10,412 nucleotides of DNA, from positions 1 to 10,412 of the forward strand of contig CAIUWU010000201.1 of assembly GCA_903902945.1 (NCBI GenBank). The letters are read 5' to 3'. A program made the translations under genes and the position numbers. This DNA is from an uncultured Pseudomonadota bacterium (lineage in GTDB: Bacteria; Pseudomonadota; Gammaproteobacteria; Methylococcales; Methylomonadaceae). Position 1 is the first letter of the stretch, and the number at the start of each line of letters is the position of its first letter. Of the stretch, positions 1-7,556 are shown piece after piece. The notes beneath the pieces are model-generated. The model was not told the DNA's origin. It saw nothing but the letters and a program-made list of their open reading frames with translations, and searched no databases.

Positions 1-2160
1 GCTGCGATCAATGTCGACAATCACCTGCGCCAGGCCGGCCTGCTGTTCGGCTGCGACATCGGTAGCCCCTTGAATCGAAGCGAGAATATGGGTGATTTGA
101 TTGGCCTTGTCTTGCAGAACTTGCAAATCACTGCCAAACACCTTGATGGCGATTTCACCTTTGACCCCGGAAATCGCTTCTTCGACGTTATCCTGAATTA
201 CCTGTGAAAAGTTGGTCAGAATCCCCGGAAACATCGCCAGCTCTTTATCCATCGCCTGAACCAACTGATCCTTGCTACTGAAACGCCACTGGTTTTTGGG
301 ATTAAGGTCAATCAGCACTTCCAGATTATTGAAGCCTTTGGGATCAGTACCGTCTTCCGGACGCCCTAGCTGCGTCAGTACCGTTCTGGCTTCGCTGAAG
401 GTTTCCAGTTTGCCGCGCACCTGCGTTTCCAGTTGTTTGGCCGTCTGCAGCGATACCGGTGTCGGCAGGGTAATGGTCAGCCAGATATTGCCTTCATCCA
501 GCTTGGGCATGAATTCTGTGCCGATCAGTTTGACCGACATCAGACTCAGCAACAACGCAGAAACCGCACCGATAAACACAGCCCGCGCATGCCTTAACAC
601 CCATTCCAGAATGCGCCGGTAATGCTTTTCCATAGCGTCCACGAGTGGATTATGGCGCTCGGCAATCCGCGGTCCCAGCAGATAAGTCAGCATCGACGGC
701 ACAAAAGTCAGGCTGAACAACATCGACGCCAGCAGCGCAAAACTCAGGGTATACGCCATCGGCGAAAAGATTTTGGCTTCGACCCGCTGAAAGGTAAAAA
801 TCGGCAAAAAGGCAGTGATGATGATGGCCTTGGAAAACAAAATCGGCCGGCCCATTTCGGTGGTGGTACTTAACAGCGACTGCCGCAGATGGCGGCTATC
901 GACACCACGCTGCAAATCCAGCGTCACTTGTACCATCACCGATTCGACCAGTACCACCGCACTGTCGACGATAATCCCGAAATCAATCGCCCCTAGCGAA
1001 ATCAGATTGGCAGAAATACCGCCCAGATCCACCAGAATAAACGCAAACAGTAATGACAGTGGAATGATCAGTGTGACCAAAAAAGCCGCCAGAAAGCGTT
1101 GCAAAAACACCAGCAGAATAATCAGGATCAGCACCGCCCCTTCGATCATATTGTGTTCAACCGTATGAATGGTATGGCCCACCAGTTCGGTACGATCATA
1201 AAACGGCGTAATTTTGACTCCCGGCGGCAAGCCGAATTCATTCAGCTCCTGAATCTTTTCCTTGACCCCAGCCAAGACATTGACAGCATCACGACCCTTA
1301 CTCAGCAACACGATGCCTTCAACCACGTCATCGCGCTGATTGATTGCGACAATACCGGTTCTGGGCTGAGGTCCGACACTGATATCTGCGACATCCCTGA
1401 TCCGTACCGGCACACCGTCATTACTGGTAACCACAATTTCGCCGATTTCATCGGCCGATTTCAGCAAACCTACGCCACGCACCACCAGCGCTTCATCGCC
1501 ATGCTCGATGTAACCGCCACCGGTATTGGTATTGTTGGCGGCAATCGCATCAAACAACTGATTCAAGCTGAGACGGTAATTTTTCAGCTGGTCAGGCTTG
1601 GCGGCAACTTTATACTCTTTGACACCGCCGCCATAAGAAACCACATCGGCTACGCCTTGTACCGCACGCAGGCGCGGTTCTATCACCCAGTCCTGCAAAG
1701 CCCGTTGCTCCACCAGCGGCAAATGTCTGGCATCAACGGTATAGCGCAGAATCTCACCGACACCGGTCGATAAAGGCCCCAGCTGAGGTTTGCTATCGGT
1801 TGGAATATCGGCATTCTGCAAGCGCTCCAGCACCTGTTGCCGGGAGAAATAGTCTTCGGCGTTGTCATCAAAGGTCAGCGTGACCACCGAAAGCCCGAAG
1901 ATCGACACCGAGCGCATATTGATCAGATGCGGCAAGCCATTCATGACCCGTTCGATCGGCAAGGAAATCTGTTTCTCGACTTCCTCAGGCGCCTCGCCAG
2001 GATACTGGGTCACCACCTGAACAAACACATTCTGGACATCTGGAAAAGCCTGTACCGGTAGATGCTCAAAAGCAATAATGCCGGAAACCGCTATCGCCAG
2101 AGTAGCGCCGATCACCATCAGTCGCTGTTGTAAACAAAAAGCAATGATACGTTCAATCAT
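1..2160 (-). CDS. czcA: CzcA-type heavy-metal RND efflux pump, inner-membrane subunit (3' end cut off)
   Basis: This is the proton-driven pump of a tripartite metal exporter, a trimer in the inner membrane. I translated the frame from the ATG at 2158-2160 to the window edge: 720 codons, no stop. Family proteins are usually about 1,030-1,060 residues, so roughly the last third is missing. Visible parts are TM1 (about residues 13-31), the first porter region with EAPEEVEKQIS and PIERVMNG, TM2-TM4 (about 341-405), TM5-TM6 (about 441-495), TM7 (about 525-540), and the start of the second porter loop with GRPEDGTDPKGFNN (599-612). TM4 carries DFGIIVDSAVVLVE, so Asp393, Asp399 and Glu406 match in spacing the proton-relay acidic residues known in CzcA. 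This resembles divalent-cation pumps (Co/Zn/Cd/Ni) more than the Cu/Ag pump CusA, but the substrate is inferred. The gene starts 12 bases after the adaptor stop and I see no strong Shine-Dalgarno, so it is probably translationally coupled. Confidence 0.93.
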   Translation of the reverse strand, partial: MIERIIAFCLQQRLMVIGATLAIAVSGIIAFEHLPVQAFPDVQNVFVQVVTQYPGEAPEEVEKQISLPIERVMNGLPHLINMRSVSIFGLSVVTLTFDDNAEDYFSRQQVLERLQNADIPTDSKPQLGPLSTGVGEILRYTVDARHLPLVEQRALQDWVIEPRLRAVQGVADVVSYGGGVKEYKVAAKPDQLKNYRLSLNQLFDAIAANNTNTGGGYIEHGDEALVVRGVGLLKSADEIGEIVVTSNDGVPVRIRDVADISVGPQPRTGIVAINQRDDVVEGIVLLSKGRDAVNVLAGVKEKIQELNEFGLPPGVKITPFYDRTELVGHTIHTVEHNMIEGAVLILIILLVFLQRFLAAFLVTLIIPLSLLFAFILVDLGGISANLISLGAIDFGIIVDSAVVLVESVMVQVTLDLQRGVDSRHLRQSLLSTTTEMGRPILFSKAIIITAFLPIFTFQRVEAKIFSPMAYTLSFALLASMLFSLTFVPSMLTYLLGPRIAERHNPLVDAMEKHYRRILEWVLRHARAVFIGAVSALLLSLMSVKLIGTEFMPKLDEGNIWLTITLPTPVSLQTAKQLETQVRGKLETFSEARTVLTQLGRPEDGTDPKGFNNLEVLIDLNPKNQWRFSSKDQLVQAMDKELAMFPGILTNFSQVIQDNVEEAISGVKGEIAIKVFGSDLQVLQDKANQITHILASIQGATDVAAEQQAGLAQVIVDIDRS

Positions 2161-2172
2161 GATTTCGTCTGC

Positions 2173-3339
2173 TTACTCGGATTTAGCATTTTCAGAACTG
2201 GTTTCCACTTCTTCTTCGGCACGCAACATCAGCGCACCTTCGGTTACCAGCTGTTCACCGGCTGACAAACCAGCCGCAATCACCGCTTTATCTTTCAAGC
2301 GTAAATCAATGGTTACCGGCTTTTGCTTAAAGTGATGATCATCCAGTGCCACAAACACAAAATCGTCATCCCCTTCGGTAAACACCGCAGTTAACGGAAT
2401 TACTATCGCCTGATCATGGGCATCGCTTTCGACATTGATCGTGGCATACATACCAGGTAACAAGCGACCATCCTGATTCGGCAACTCACAACGAACCTGT
2501 ACGGTGCGGGTTTTTTCATCTAACACCTGTCCGATATAGCTGACAGTAGCCGGAAAGGTCTGGCCCGGGTAGGCGGGCACGGTAACCGACAATTTTTGTC
2601 CCAGACGGATTTTGCCGAGATTGATCTCAAACACCTGCATCACAACGGTCAGCCTTTTGATGTCGGATACCACAAACAGCGGCTGGTCCAGATCAGGCCT
2701 GACTTCCATGCCCGGATTGACATTACGTTCCACGACTATTCCGGCCAAGCTGGCATGCAGCGCAAAACGACCATCCAGTTGTTTGTTGCTCAAATGCAGG
2801 TTTTTCAGTCTATCCTGGGCCCGCTGTAATTCGCTTCTGGCACGAATTAAATCATCCTGGGTCTGTTCCAGTTCTTTGCGGGAAACCGCTTTACCTTCGT
2901 ATAGCTCCTGCTGCCGCTGATAAGCGTGGCTAGCTAGGGTCAGATCGGCCTGCGCTTTGGCAAAATCGGCCTCGACATCTGCCACCTCGGGACTGTCGAG
3001 CTCTAACAGCGTACTACCGGGCTGAACCGCAGTTCCCAAACTGACCGGGATAGTTATTACCCGCCCCGCCACCGGTGAACTGATCCGTGAAGTCAGGCTT
3101 TCGTCGTAGCTGATTTTCCCGGCCAGCGGCTCCAATAACGGATGCTGGCTTAATTGCAGGGGCTGCGTTTTGACATAGGCTTTTTTCGGCGAATCCGGCG
3201 CCAGAAACACTTCACCGGCTATCCGGGTTGATTTGGGGGGGGCAGGCTGTTCACTGTTATCTGAACAAGCCGTCAGCATGACGGTTACCAATAAGGCTAT
3301 GCCTGTCACCAATCCATTTAATGGCCTGAGCTGATTCAT
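2173..3339 (-). CDS. czcB: CzcB-type periplasmic adaptor (membrane fusion) lipoprotein of metal efflux system
   Basis: This adaptor bridges the RND pump and the outer-membrane channel in the periplasm. It is 388 residues long. A short hydrophobic signal (residues 10-22) leads to the lipobox LTAC with Cys25, so it is probably a lipid-anchored adaptor. The order is typical of the HlyD/CzcB family: a first lipoyl-like half (about 85-115, SSPVAGRVITIPVSLGTAVQ), the DSPEVADVEADFAKAQ entry into a helical hairpin (about 115-185), the second lipoyl half (about 186-212, ALHASLAGIVVERNVNPG), a beta-barrel (about 213-305), and a membrane-proximal domain containing IPLTAVF. Acidic and His-rich stretches (DAHDQ 306-310, DDD 324-326, DDHH 333-336) could touch metal, but this is inference. 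The start lies 30 bases after the channel gene stop. The upstream bases are AT-rich with no clear Shine-Dalgarno, yet this ATG is the one that gives a proper signal peptide. Naming as czcB is by class; the metal is unknown. Confidence 0.9.
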   Translation of the reverse strand: MNQLRPLNGLVTGIALLVTVMLTACSDNSEQPAPPKSTRIAGEVFLAPDSPKKAYVKTQPLQLSQHPLLEPLAGKISYDESLTSRISSPVAGRVITIPVSLGTAVQPGSTLLELDSPEVADVEADFAKAQADLTLASHAYQRQQELYEGKAVSRKELEQTQDDLIRARSELQRAQDRLKNLHLSNKQLDGRFALHASLAGIVVERNVNPGMEVRPDLDQPLFVVSDIKRLTVVMQVFEINLGKIRLGQKLSVTVPAYPGQTFPATVSYIGQVLDEKTRTVQVRCELPNQDGRLLPGMYATINVESDAHDQAIVIPLTAVFTEGDDDFVFVALDDHHFKQKPVTIDLRLKDKAVIAAGLSAGEQLVTEGALMLRAEEEVETSSENAKSE

Positions 3340-3369
3340 AGTAATAAGAAAAATTGATTAAACAGAATA

Positions 3370-4695
3370 TTAAGGTGTTGCGGCGGGCTTATTACCGGCA
3401 TACAGATCGACAGCCAGGGTTTTGGCCAAGTCATAGTAAGCATTGGTGTGATTGATCTGGGCGGCATAATAGTCGCGCATGATGTTTTTATAACTGCGTT
3501 GCGCTTCAATAAAGTCGAGCACGCTGGTTGCTCCTCGGCTATAAGCCAGCTCGGCACTGTTGCGGACGGTCTGCGCTTCCTGTAACAAACCCTGCCGGAA
3601 ACGTTGCAGGATTTTATCGGCACTGTGCCAGTTGGCCAGCGCTGTGACGACTTCATTGCGGATCGTCAGTTCAGTCTGCTCGGCAGCCAGACGGTTTTGG
3701 TTCAGGGTAACAGCCGCTTTATCCGATTCGCCCTGATATTGATAAAACAACGGCACCGGCACGTTGACACCGACAAAAAAAGAATTCAGCGCATTATTGC
3801 TGGGATCACGGGCATATCCGGCATTGACGGTGACATCGGGATATTTGAGCCGGCGGGCCAGCTCCAGAGCTTTGTCGGCCTGATCGGCACGTTGCTTGTC
3901 GCCTAACAGATCAGGGCGTTTCTGCAAGGCTGTCAGAATTAATTGGTCCTGCTCAGCTTGCTGACCAATATCTTGTAGTGCCGGCCATTGTTCTTTAGCC
4001 ACCAGTCGTGCCGTTTTATCGGGCCAGCGCAACACCATCAGCAATTTAGCCTGCGCCTGCTCCAGGGCTGCTTCGGCATTATCCAGATCCGACTCGGCAC
4101 GGCTGGCTTCCATTTTTACCCGCAGATAATCCGCCTCGGAAATATCGCCGGTCTTCAGTCGCAAGCGGTTGGCTTGGCTGATTTGCTGGTAATGCTGGAC
4201 AATTTCGTCGGCCAACCAGCGATTTTTTTGCATCAGCAGTAAGTCGTAATAGCTGTCACTGACCAGATTAGAAAAGATTCTCACCGCATCGCGGAAATCA
4301 CTTTCCGCTGCCTGGGTGGCAAAAGCGCTGGTTTCCATCCGCAGACCGCGTTTGCCGGCCACTTCAATCAGCTGGCTAAACGAAAAATACTCAGCAGGAC
4401 CACACGATACCGAAGCATCCGGATTACAGCCTTTAGCCACAGAACCCATATTGGGTTTATTACTGATTTCGGCAATTTGAACACCCAGAGTGGGATTAGG
4501 AATGGCCGCCGCCACCAGCTCGTCAGCACGCGCCTGATCGACATTGTATTGCGCGGCAATCAAATCAAGGTTGCGCTGATAAAACATCACCAGCGCTTCA
4601 TCCAGTGACAGCTCTACTGTCGCCGCCGTAGCAGTCAGACTGCATAACAGCAACAGCAGGGCAGTCAGCAGACGCTTAAAACATGTATTCAACAT
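3370..4695 (-). CDS. czcC: CzcC/TolC-type outer-membrane channel of metal efflux system
   Basis: This is the trimeric outer-membrane exit duct of the efflux complex. I chose the ATG at 4693-4695 (441 residues) over an upstream in-frame TTG at 4743. It is preceded by AAGGA at 4707-4711 (11-base spacing) and directly gives a signal peptide: MLNTCFKRLL, a run of leucines, then a likely cleavage around residues 24-26 (TATAA). The mature protein shows the two-repeat helical pattern of the outer membrane factor family. The first repeat has LSLDEALVMFYQRNLDLIAAQ, PNPTLGVQ and the QLIEVAGKR turn. The second has RPDLLGDKQRADQADKALELARR, YPDVTVNAGY and FFVGVNVPVPLF. A segment before the GKR turn (about residues 78-102) holds two cysteines, Cys90 and Cys98, that may form a disulfide. 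It is the first gene of the C-B-A operon. Confidence 0.9.
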   Translation of the reverse strand: MLNTCFKRLLTALLLLLCSLTATAATVELSLDEALVMFYQRNLDLIAAQYNVDQARADELVAAAIPNPTLGVQIAEISNKPNMGSVAKGCNPDASVSCGPAEYFSFSQLIEVAGKRGLRMETSAFATQAAESDFRDAVRIFSNLVSDSYYDLLLMQKNRWLADEIVQHYQQISQANRLRLKTGDISEADYLRVKMEASRAESDLDNAEAALEQAQAKLLMVLRWPDKTARLVAKEQWPALQDIGQQAEQDQLILTALQKRPDLLGDKQRADQADKALELARRLKYPDVTVNAGYARDPSNNALNSFFVGVNVPVPLFYQYQGESDKAAVTLNQNRLAAEQTELTIRNEVVTALANWHSADKILQRFRQGLLQEAQTVRNSAELAYSRGATSVLDFIEAQRSYKNIMRDYYAAQINHTNAYYDLAKTLAVDLYAGNKPAATP

Positions 4696-4806
4696 TGTAA
4701 TGCGGGTCCTTCGCTTTATTGGGACAACTGTTTCAACTTGCAAAATTTAAGCCAGAAACCAAAAAGAGTTAGTCATCGCCTCTGCCAAGGCTAAAAAGCC
4801 CTATTT

Positions 4807-4834
4807 AGCATAACGATCATGACAACTTAATGAA
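4807..4834 (-). promoter_or_regulatory. Weak sigma70-like promoter candidate for the efflux operon
   Basis: Read on the minus strand, TTCATT (4829-4834) and TATGCT (4807-4812) are separated by 16 bases. They lie about 110 bases before the chosen czcC start. The -35 match is poor, the -10 match is fair, and the spacing is slightly short. It is placed mainly because a promoter is expected here, so treat it as a candidate only. Confidence 0.2.
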
Positions 4835-4860
4835 TCGGCCTGAATTACAAGAAATGGACT

Positions 4861-4924
4861 GGGCGATTTAGTGGCTGAAATCAACCACTAGCTCAAGCCG
4901 AACGGTTGATTTCGCACATCGCCC
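4861..4924. repeat. Compound inverted repeat downstream of the metF-like gene
   Basis: The outer arms GGGCGAT (4861-4867) and ATCGCCC (4918-4924) enclose inner arms GAAATCAACC (4877-4886) and GGTTGATTTC (4904-4913) around a 17-base loop. Both pairs are perfect. The arms are nested, so the strand can fold into a 7-bp stem, an asymmetric internal loop (9 and 4 bases) and a 10-bp stem. An alternative local hairpin pairs TAGTGG (4869-4874) with CCACTA (4885-4890). No T-run follows on either side, so it is not a standard intrinsic terminator. It may cap or stabilise the 3' end of the upstream mRNA, mark a dispersed repeat family, or bind a regulator. Confidence 0.6.
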
Positions 4925-4973
4925 AAAACTATAGTGGACAGTATATAGACAGCGAATCGCTATTGAAACCATT

Positions 4974-5723
4974 TTATCGGCAAACAGGCCATTGCAACTG
5001 GCTGAAATAAGCTTGCAGATCAATCCGGATCGGCATGAAGTAAATATGCAATCCCAATTGCTCAGCCAGTTTTAATGTCTGATTGGCAAAATCGATACTC
5101 CATTGATAATCCGGCCGGAAATGCGAAGGGAATTTAACTTTGTTTTTAACTTCCCAGTATTGCATCGACGCAGCAGTGGTAATCGGGCTTAGACCAATAT
5201 AAGTTTCCAGGCCTTGCATATGATCGGCGTAAATTTCGATCAGCCTGCTGTCAAAAAACGGTTGCGAAAAGAATCCGCTGACGCCGGCATCGACTTTACG
5301 CTGAATATAATCACACTCGTCCTGCAGTCCCTGGCGATGGGGATCGAAACCGGCGTAAATGCTTAATTGCGGATAGTGTTTTTTGATCACCCGGATCAGA
5401 TCGACCACATCGGTATTGAAATACTGCCGTTTCAGGCCTTCCGGTGGATCACCGGATACCAGCAGAATCTGTTGAAGCTGATGCTGCTCAATCAGGCGAC
5501 ACAATTCGCCGCCATCGACTTTAAAATCGATGGCCCGAAAATGCGGCACAAACCGATAGCTTGCGACATCTATCTGCTTACCAACCTCCCAGCTACGCAC
5601 CGAAAAACGCTGAATATCCGGCACATTGATGACATTGATCGCCGCCCCCAGGCTTTGCACGAACTGATATTGCTCGGCAAATGCCGCCAGACTGCGCGGC
5701 ACGATTTCAAAGGAAATATTCAT
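4974..5723 (-). CDS. Short, divergent MetF-like protein (methylenetetrahydrofolate reductase family)
   Basis: The protein has 249 residues, against about 295 for E. coli MetF. MetF enzymes use a TIM barrel with bound FAD to reduce 5,10-methylenetetrahydrofolate to 5-methyltetrahydrofolate in the cytoplasm. Matching landmarks are FEIVPR with Glu6 (family FEFFPP, catalytic Glu28 of E. coli), PHFRAIDF (61 is the His of the PHLTC-like strand), LLVSGDPPEG with Asp92 (family LRGDPP, Asp120), KVDAGVSGFFSQPFFD (143-158) with Gln154 (Gln183), and GLSPITT (177-183). The AYPExHP signature is altered to YAGFDPHRQG. The substrate may therefore be folate or a related one-carbon carrier; I do not assign metF. 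The ATG at 5721-5723 lies one base after the glmS stop, with GTGGA (5729-5733) inside glmS as ribosome binding site, so translation is probably coupled to glmS. Confidence 0.78.
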   Translation of the reverse strand: MNISFEIVPRSLAAFAEQYQFVQSLGAAINVINVPDIQRFSVRSWEVGKQIDVASYRFVPHFRAIDFKVDGGELCRLIEQHQLQQILLVSGDPPEGLKRQYFNTDVVDLIRVIKKHYPQLSIYAGFDPHRQGLQDECDYIQRKVDAGVSGFFSQPFFDSRLIEIYADHMQGLETYIGLSPITTAASMQYWEVKNKVKFPSHFRPDYQWSIDFANQTLKLAEQLGLHIYFMPIRIDLQAYFSQLQWPVCR

Positions 5724-5724
5724 G

Positions 5725-7554
5725 CTATTCCACAGTCACCGATTTGGCCAGATTACGTGGCTGGTCGACATCGGTGCCTTTCAACACAGCGACATGGTAA
5801 GACAACAGTTGCAGCGGAATCGTGTAAATGATCGGTGAGACGATTTCATTGACGCTGGGCATTTTTTCAATCCAAACATTTTCATCATCCGAATCGGCCA
5901 GCGCCTCATCCATGAACACAATCAATTGTCCGCCTCTGGCACTGACTTCCTGGATATTGGATTTCAGTTTTTCCAGCAGACTGTTATTCGGCGCCACGGT
6001 CACCACCGGCATTTCGCTGTCTATCAGCGCCAGCGGGCCGTGTTTCAATTCGCCGGCCGGATAGGCCTCGGCGTGAATATAAGAAATCTCTTTTAACTTC
6101 AGCGCGCCTTCCATCGCAATCGGATAATGGGTGCCACGCCCCAGAAACAGGGCATTGTCCTTATCGGCAAACCGCTGAGACAAGGTTTCAATAGCCGAAT
6201 CCAGTTGCAGGGTTTTTTCGATATTGCCTGGCAAACTGAACAGCTCGGACACGATTTGGGTTTCCAGTTCGGCCGACAAGCCAAACCGACGTCCGACCGC
6301 CATCACCAGCATCAGCAGGGCCACCAGCTGAGTAGTAAAGGCTTTGGTTGAAGCAACGCCGATTTCCGGGCCGGCGCGGGTCATTAATACCAGATCGGAC
6401 TCCCGTACCAGCGAACTTTCCGGCGCATTACAGACCACCAGCGAATGCCTGACCCCCAGACGCTTGGCTTCCAGCAACGCAGCCAAGGTATCGGCAGTTT
6501 CACCCGACTGAGAAATGGTCACCACCAGAGTGTCCGGCGCAACCACCGGATTGCGGTAACGAAACTCACTGGCGACTTCAATGGAGCAGGGGACACGAGC
6601 CAGCTCTTCAAACCAGTAGCGAGCCACCAGACCGGCGTGATAACTGGTACCACAGGCCAATATCAATACCGATTTAATCTGATCGAACACCTCCGGCGCA
6701 TTATGACCAAAGCTGGTTTCCTGCAGGCGGTTATCAATAAAACGCCCCTCCAGCGTTTCCGATACCGCCCAAGCCTGTTCATAGATTTCTTTGAGCATGT
6801 AATGGCGATACTGACCTTTGTCGACAGCATCGGCTTTCAGCTGACTTTCAGTAATTGGTCGCTCAACCCGCTGGCCGTTTTGATCATAAATTTCGAGGGT
6901 ATCGATTTTCAGTAGCGCGACATCACCTTCTTTGAGAAAGATAAAGCGCTGGGTCACTGGCAACAGCGCCGCAATATCGGAGGCGATGAAATATTCACCG
7001 ATACCGACGCCAATCACCAAAGGGCTGCCTCTACGGCAGGCAATCAGGGTGTCAGGTTCATCGGTATACACTACCCCCAGGGCATAAGCACCGTGCAATC
7101 CGGCAATCGTGGCCTGCACCGCGCTTAGCAGACTGCCAGTGCTCTGCAAATGCTCGGCGATTTTATGCACGATCACTTCAGTATCGGTTTCAGAAGTGAA
7201 CTGATAACCTTGTTGCTGCAAAGCCGAACGCAACTGCTGGTGATTTTCAATGATGCCGTTATGCACCACCGCGACTTTATCCATACTGATATGCGGATGG
7301 GCATTGCGGGTACTGGGTTTGCCATGCGTCGCCCAGCGGGTATGGGCAATACCGAGCCGACCATCAACCGGATCATTGGCAATCAAGGCTTCCAGCCCTT
7401 TGACCTTGCCAAGCTCACGTTTTCTGAAAATCTGCTGCTGATTGATCACCGCCAGACCGGCAGAATCATAACCACGGTATTCCAGGCGTTTCAGACCCTC
7501 AATCAAAATCGGCACAACATTGCGCTGAGCAACGCCTGCGACTATTCCGCACAT
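5725..7554 (-). CDS. glmS: Glutamine-fructose-6-phosphate aminotransferase (glucosamine-6-phosphate synthase)
   Basis: GlmS converts fructose-6-phosphate and glutamine to glucosamine-6-phosphate, the first committed step to UDP-GlcNAc. I set the start at the ATG 7552-7554, so the protein begins MCGIVAG and removal of Met exposes the catalytic Cys. AAGGAG (complement at 7563-7568) sits 8 bases before it. An upstream TTG at 7587 would bury this Cys and is rejected. Length is 609, as in E. coli. The glutaminase domain (1-240) shows HTRWATHGKP (71-80), NG (99-100) and SETDTE (121-126). The isomerase part has two SIS domains with CGTSYHAG (301-308), SQSGETADT (348-356), ASTKAFTTQ (401-409), KLKEISYIHAEAYPAGELKHG (catalytic Glu489 and His505) and the C-terminal DQPRNLAKSVTVE with Lys604. 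It lies 2 bases after glmU and 1 base before the MetF-like gene, in one transcript by appearance. Confidence 0.98.
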   Translation of the reverse strand: MCGIVAGVAQRNVVPILIEGLKRLEYRGYDSAGLAVINQQQIFRKRELGKVKGLEALIANDPVDGRLGIAHTRWATHGKPSTRNAHPHISMDKVAVVHNGIIENHQQLRSALQQQGYQFTSETDTEVIVHKIAEHLQSTGSLLSAVQATIAGLHGAYALGVVYTDEPDTLIACRRGSPLVIGVGIGEYFIASDIAALLPVTQRFIFLKEGDVALLKIDTLEIYDQNGQRVERPITESQLKADAVDKGQYRHYMLKEIYEQAWAVSETLEGRFIDNRLQETSFGHNAPEVFDQIKSVLILACGTSYHAGLVARYWFEELARVPCSIEVASEFRYRNPVVAPDTLVVTISQSGETADTLAALLEAKRLGVRHSLVVCNAPESSLVRESDLVLMTRAGPEIGVASTKAFTTQLVALLMLVMAVGRRFGLSAELETQIVSELFSLPGNIEKTLQLDSAIETLSQRFADKDNALFLGRGTHYPIAMEGALKLKEISYIHAEAYPAGELKHGPLALIDSEMPVVTVAPNNSLLEKLKSNIQEVSARGGQLIVFMDEALADSDDENVWIEKMPSVNEIVSPIIYTIPLQLLSYHVAVLKGTDVDQPRNLAKSVTVE

Positions 7555-7556
7555 GT

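Larger units (their letters stand above)
4696..4973. other. Intergenic region between the glm/metF-like run and the metal efflux operon
   Basis: These 278 bases hold no convincing gene on either strand. They must contain the 3' end of the upstream transcript and the promoter of the efflux operon if the latter is separately expressed. I see a compound inverted repeat (4861-4924), the short palindrome ACTATAGT (4928-4935), a small GGCT-AAAA-AGCC hairpin (4789-4800), and a weak sigma70-like candidate. No T-tract hairpin typical of an intrinsic terminator is visible on the minus strand, and I could not recognise a MerR-type or response-regulator operator with confidence. Confidence 0.7.

Noticed and set aside
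1099..1773. 224-codon plus-strand open frame
   Set aside because: It lies fully opposite the czcA coding frame, which is intact and matches a known family. The plus-strand translation shows no recognisable domain and is rich in His, Gln and Arg, as expected of an antisense shadow.
4696..4743. Extended N-terminus of the CzcC-like protein from a TTG codon
   Set aside because: It adds a charged stretch before the signal peptide, whereas the ATG at 4695 has AAGGA upstream and begins a normal signal peptide.
4789..4800. GGCT-AAAA-AGCC hairpin as an intrinsic terminator
   Set aside because: The stem is only 4 bp, the A/T run is in the loop rather than after the stem, and no T-tract follows.
4696..4973. 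MerR-type or CopR/CusR-type operator before the efflux operon
   Set aside because: I looked for a dyad between -35 and -10 elements at 19-20 base spacing and for a CusR-like repeated box. Nothing matched well enough to report.
6445..6915. 156-codon plus-strand open frame opposite glmS
   Set aside because: It is antisense to a highly conserved glmS region and has no recognisable domain. Other plus-strand frames at 5367-5831, 7150-7560 and 7707-8069 are rejected for the same reason.
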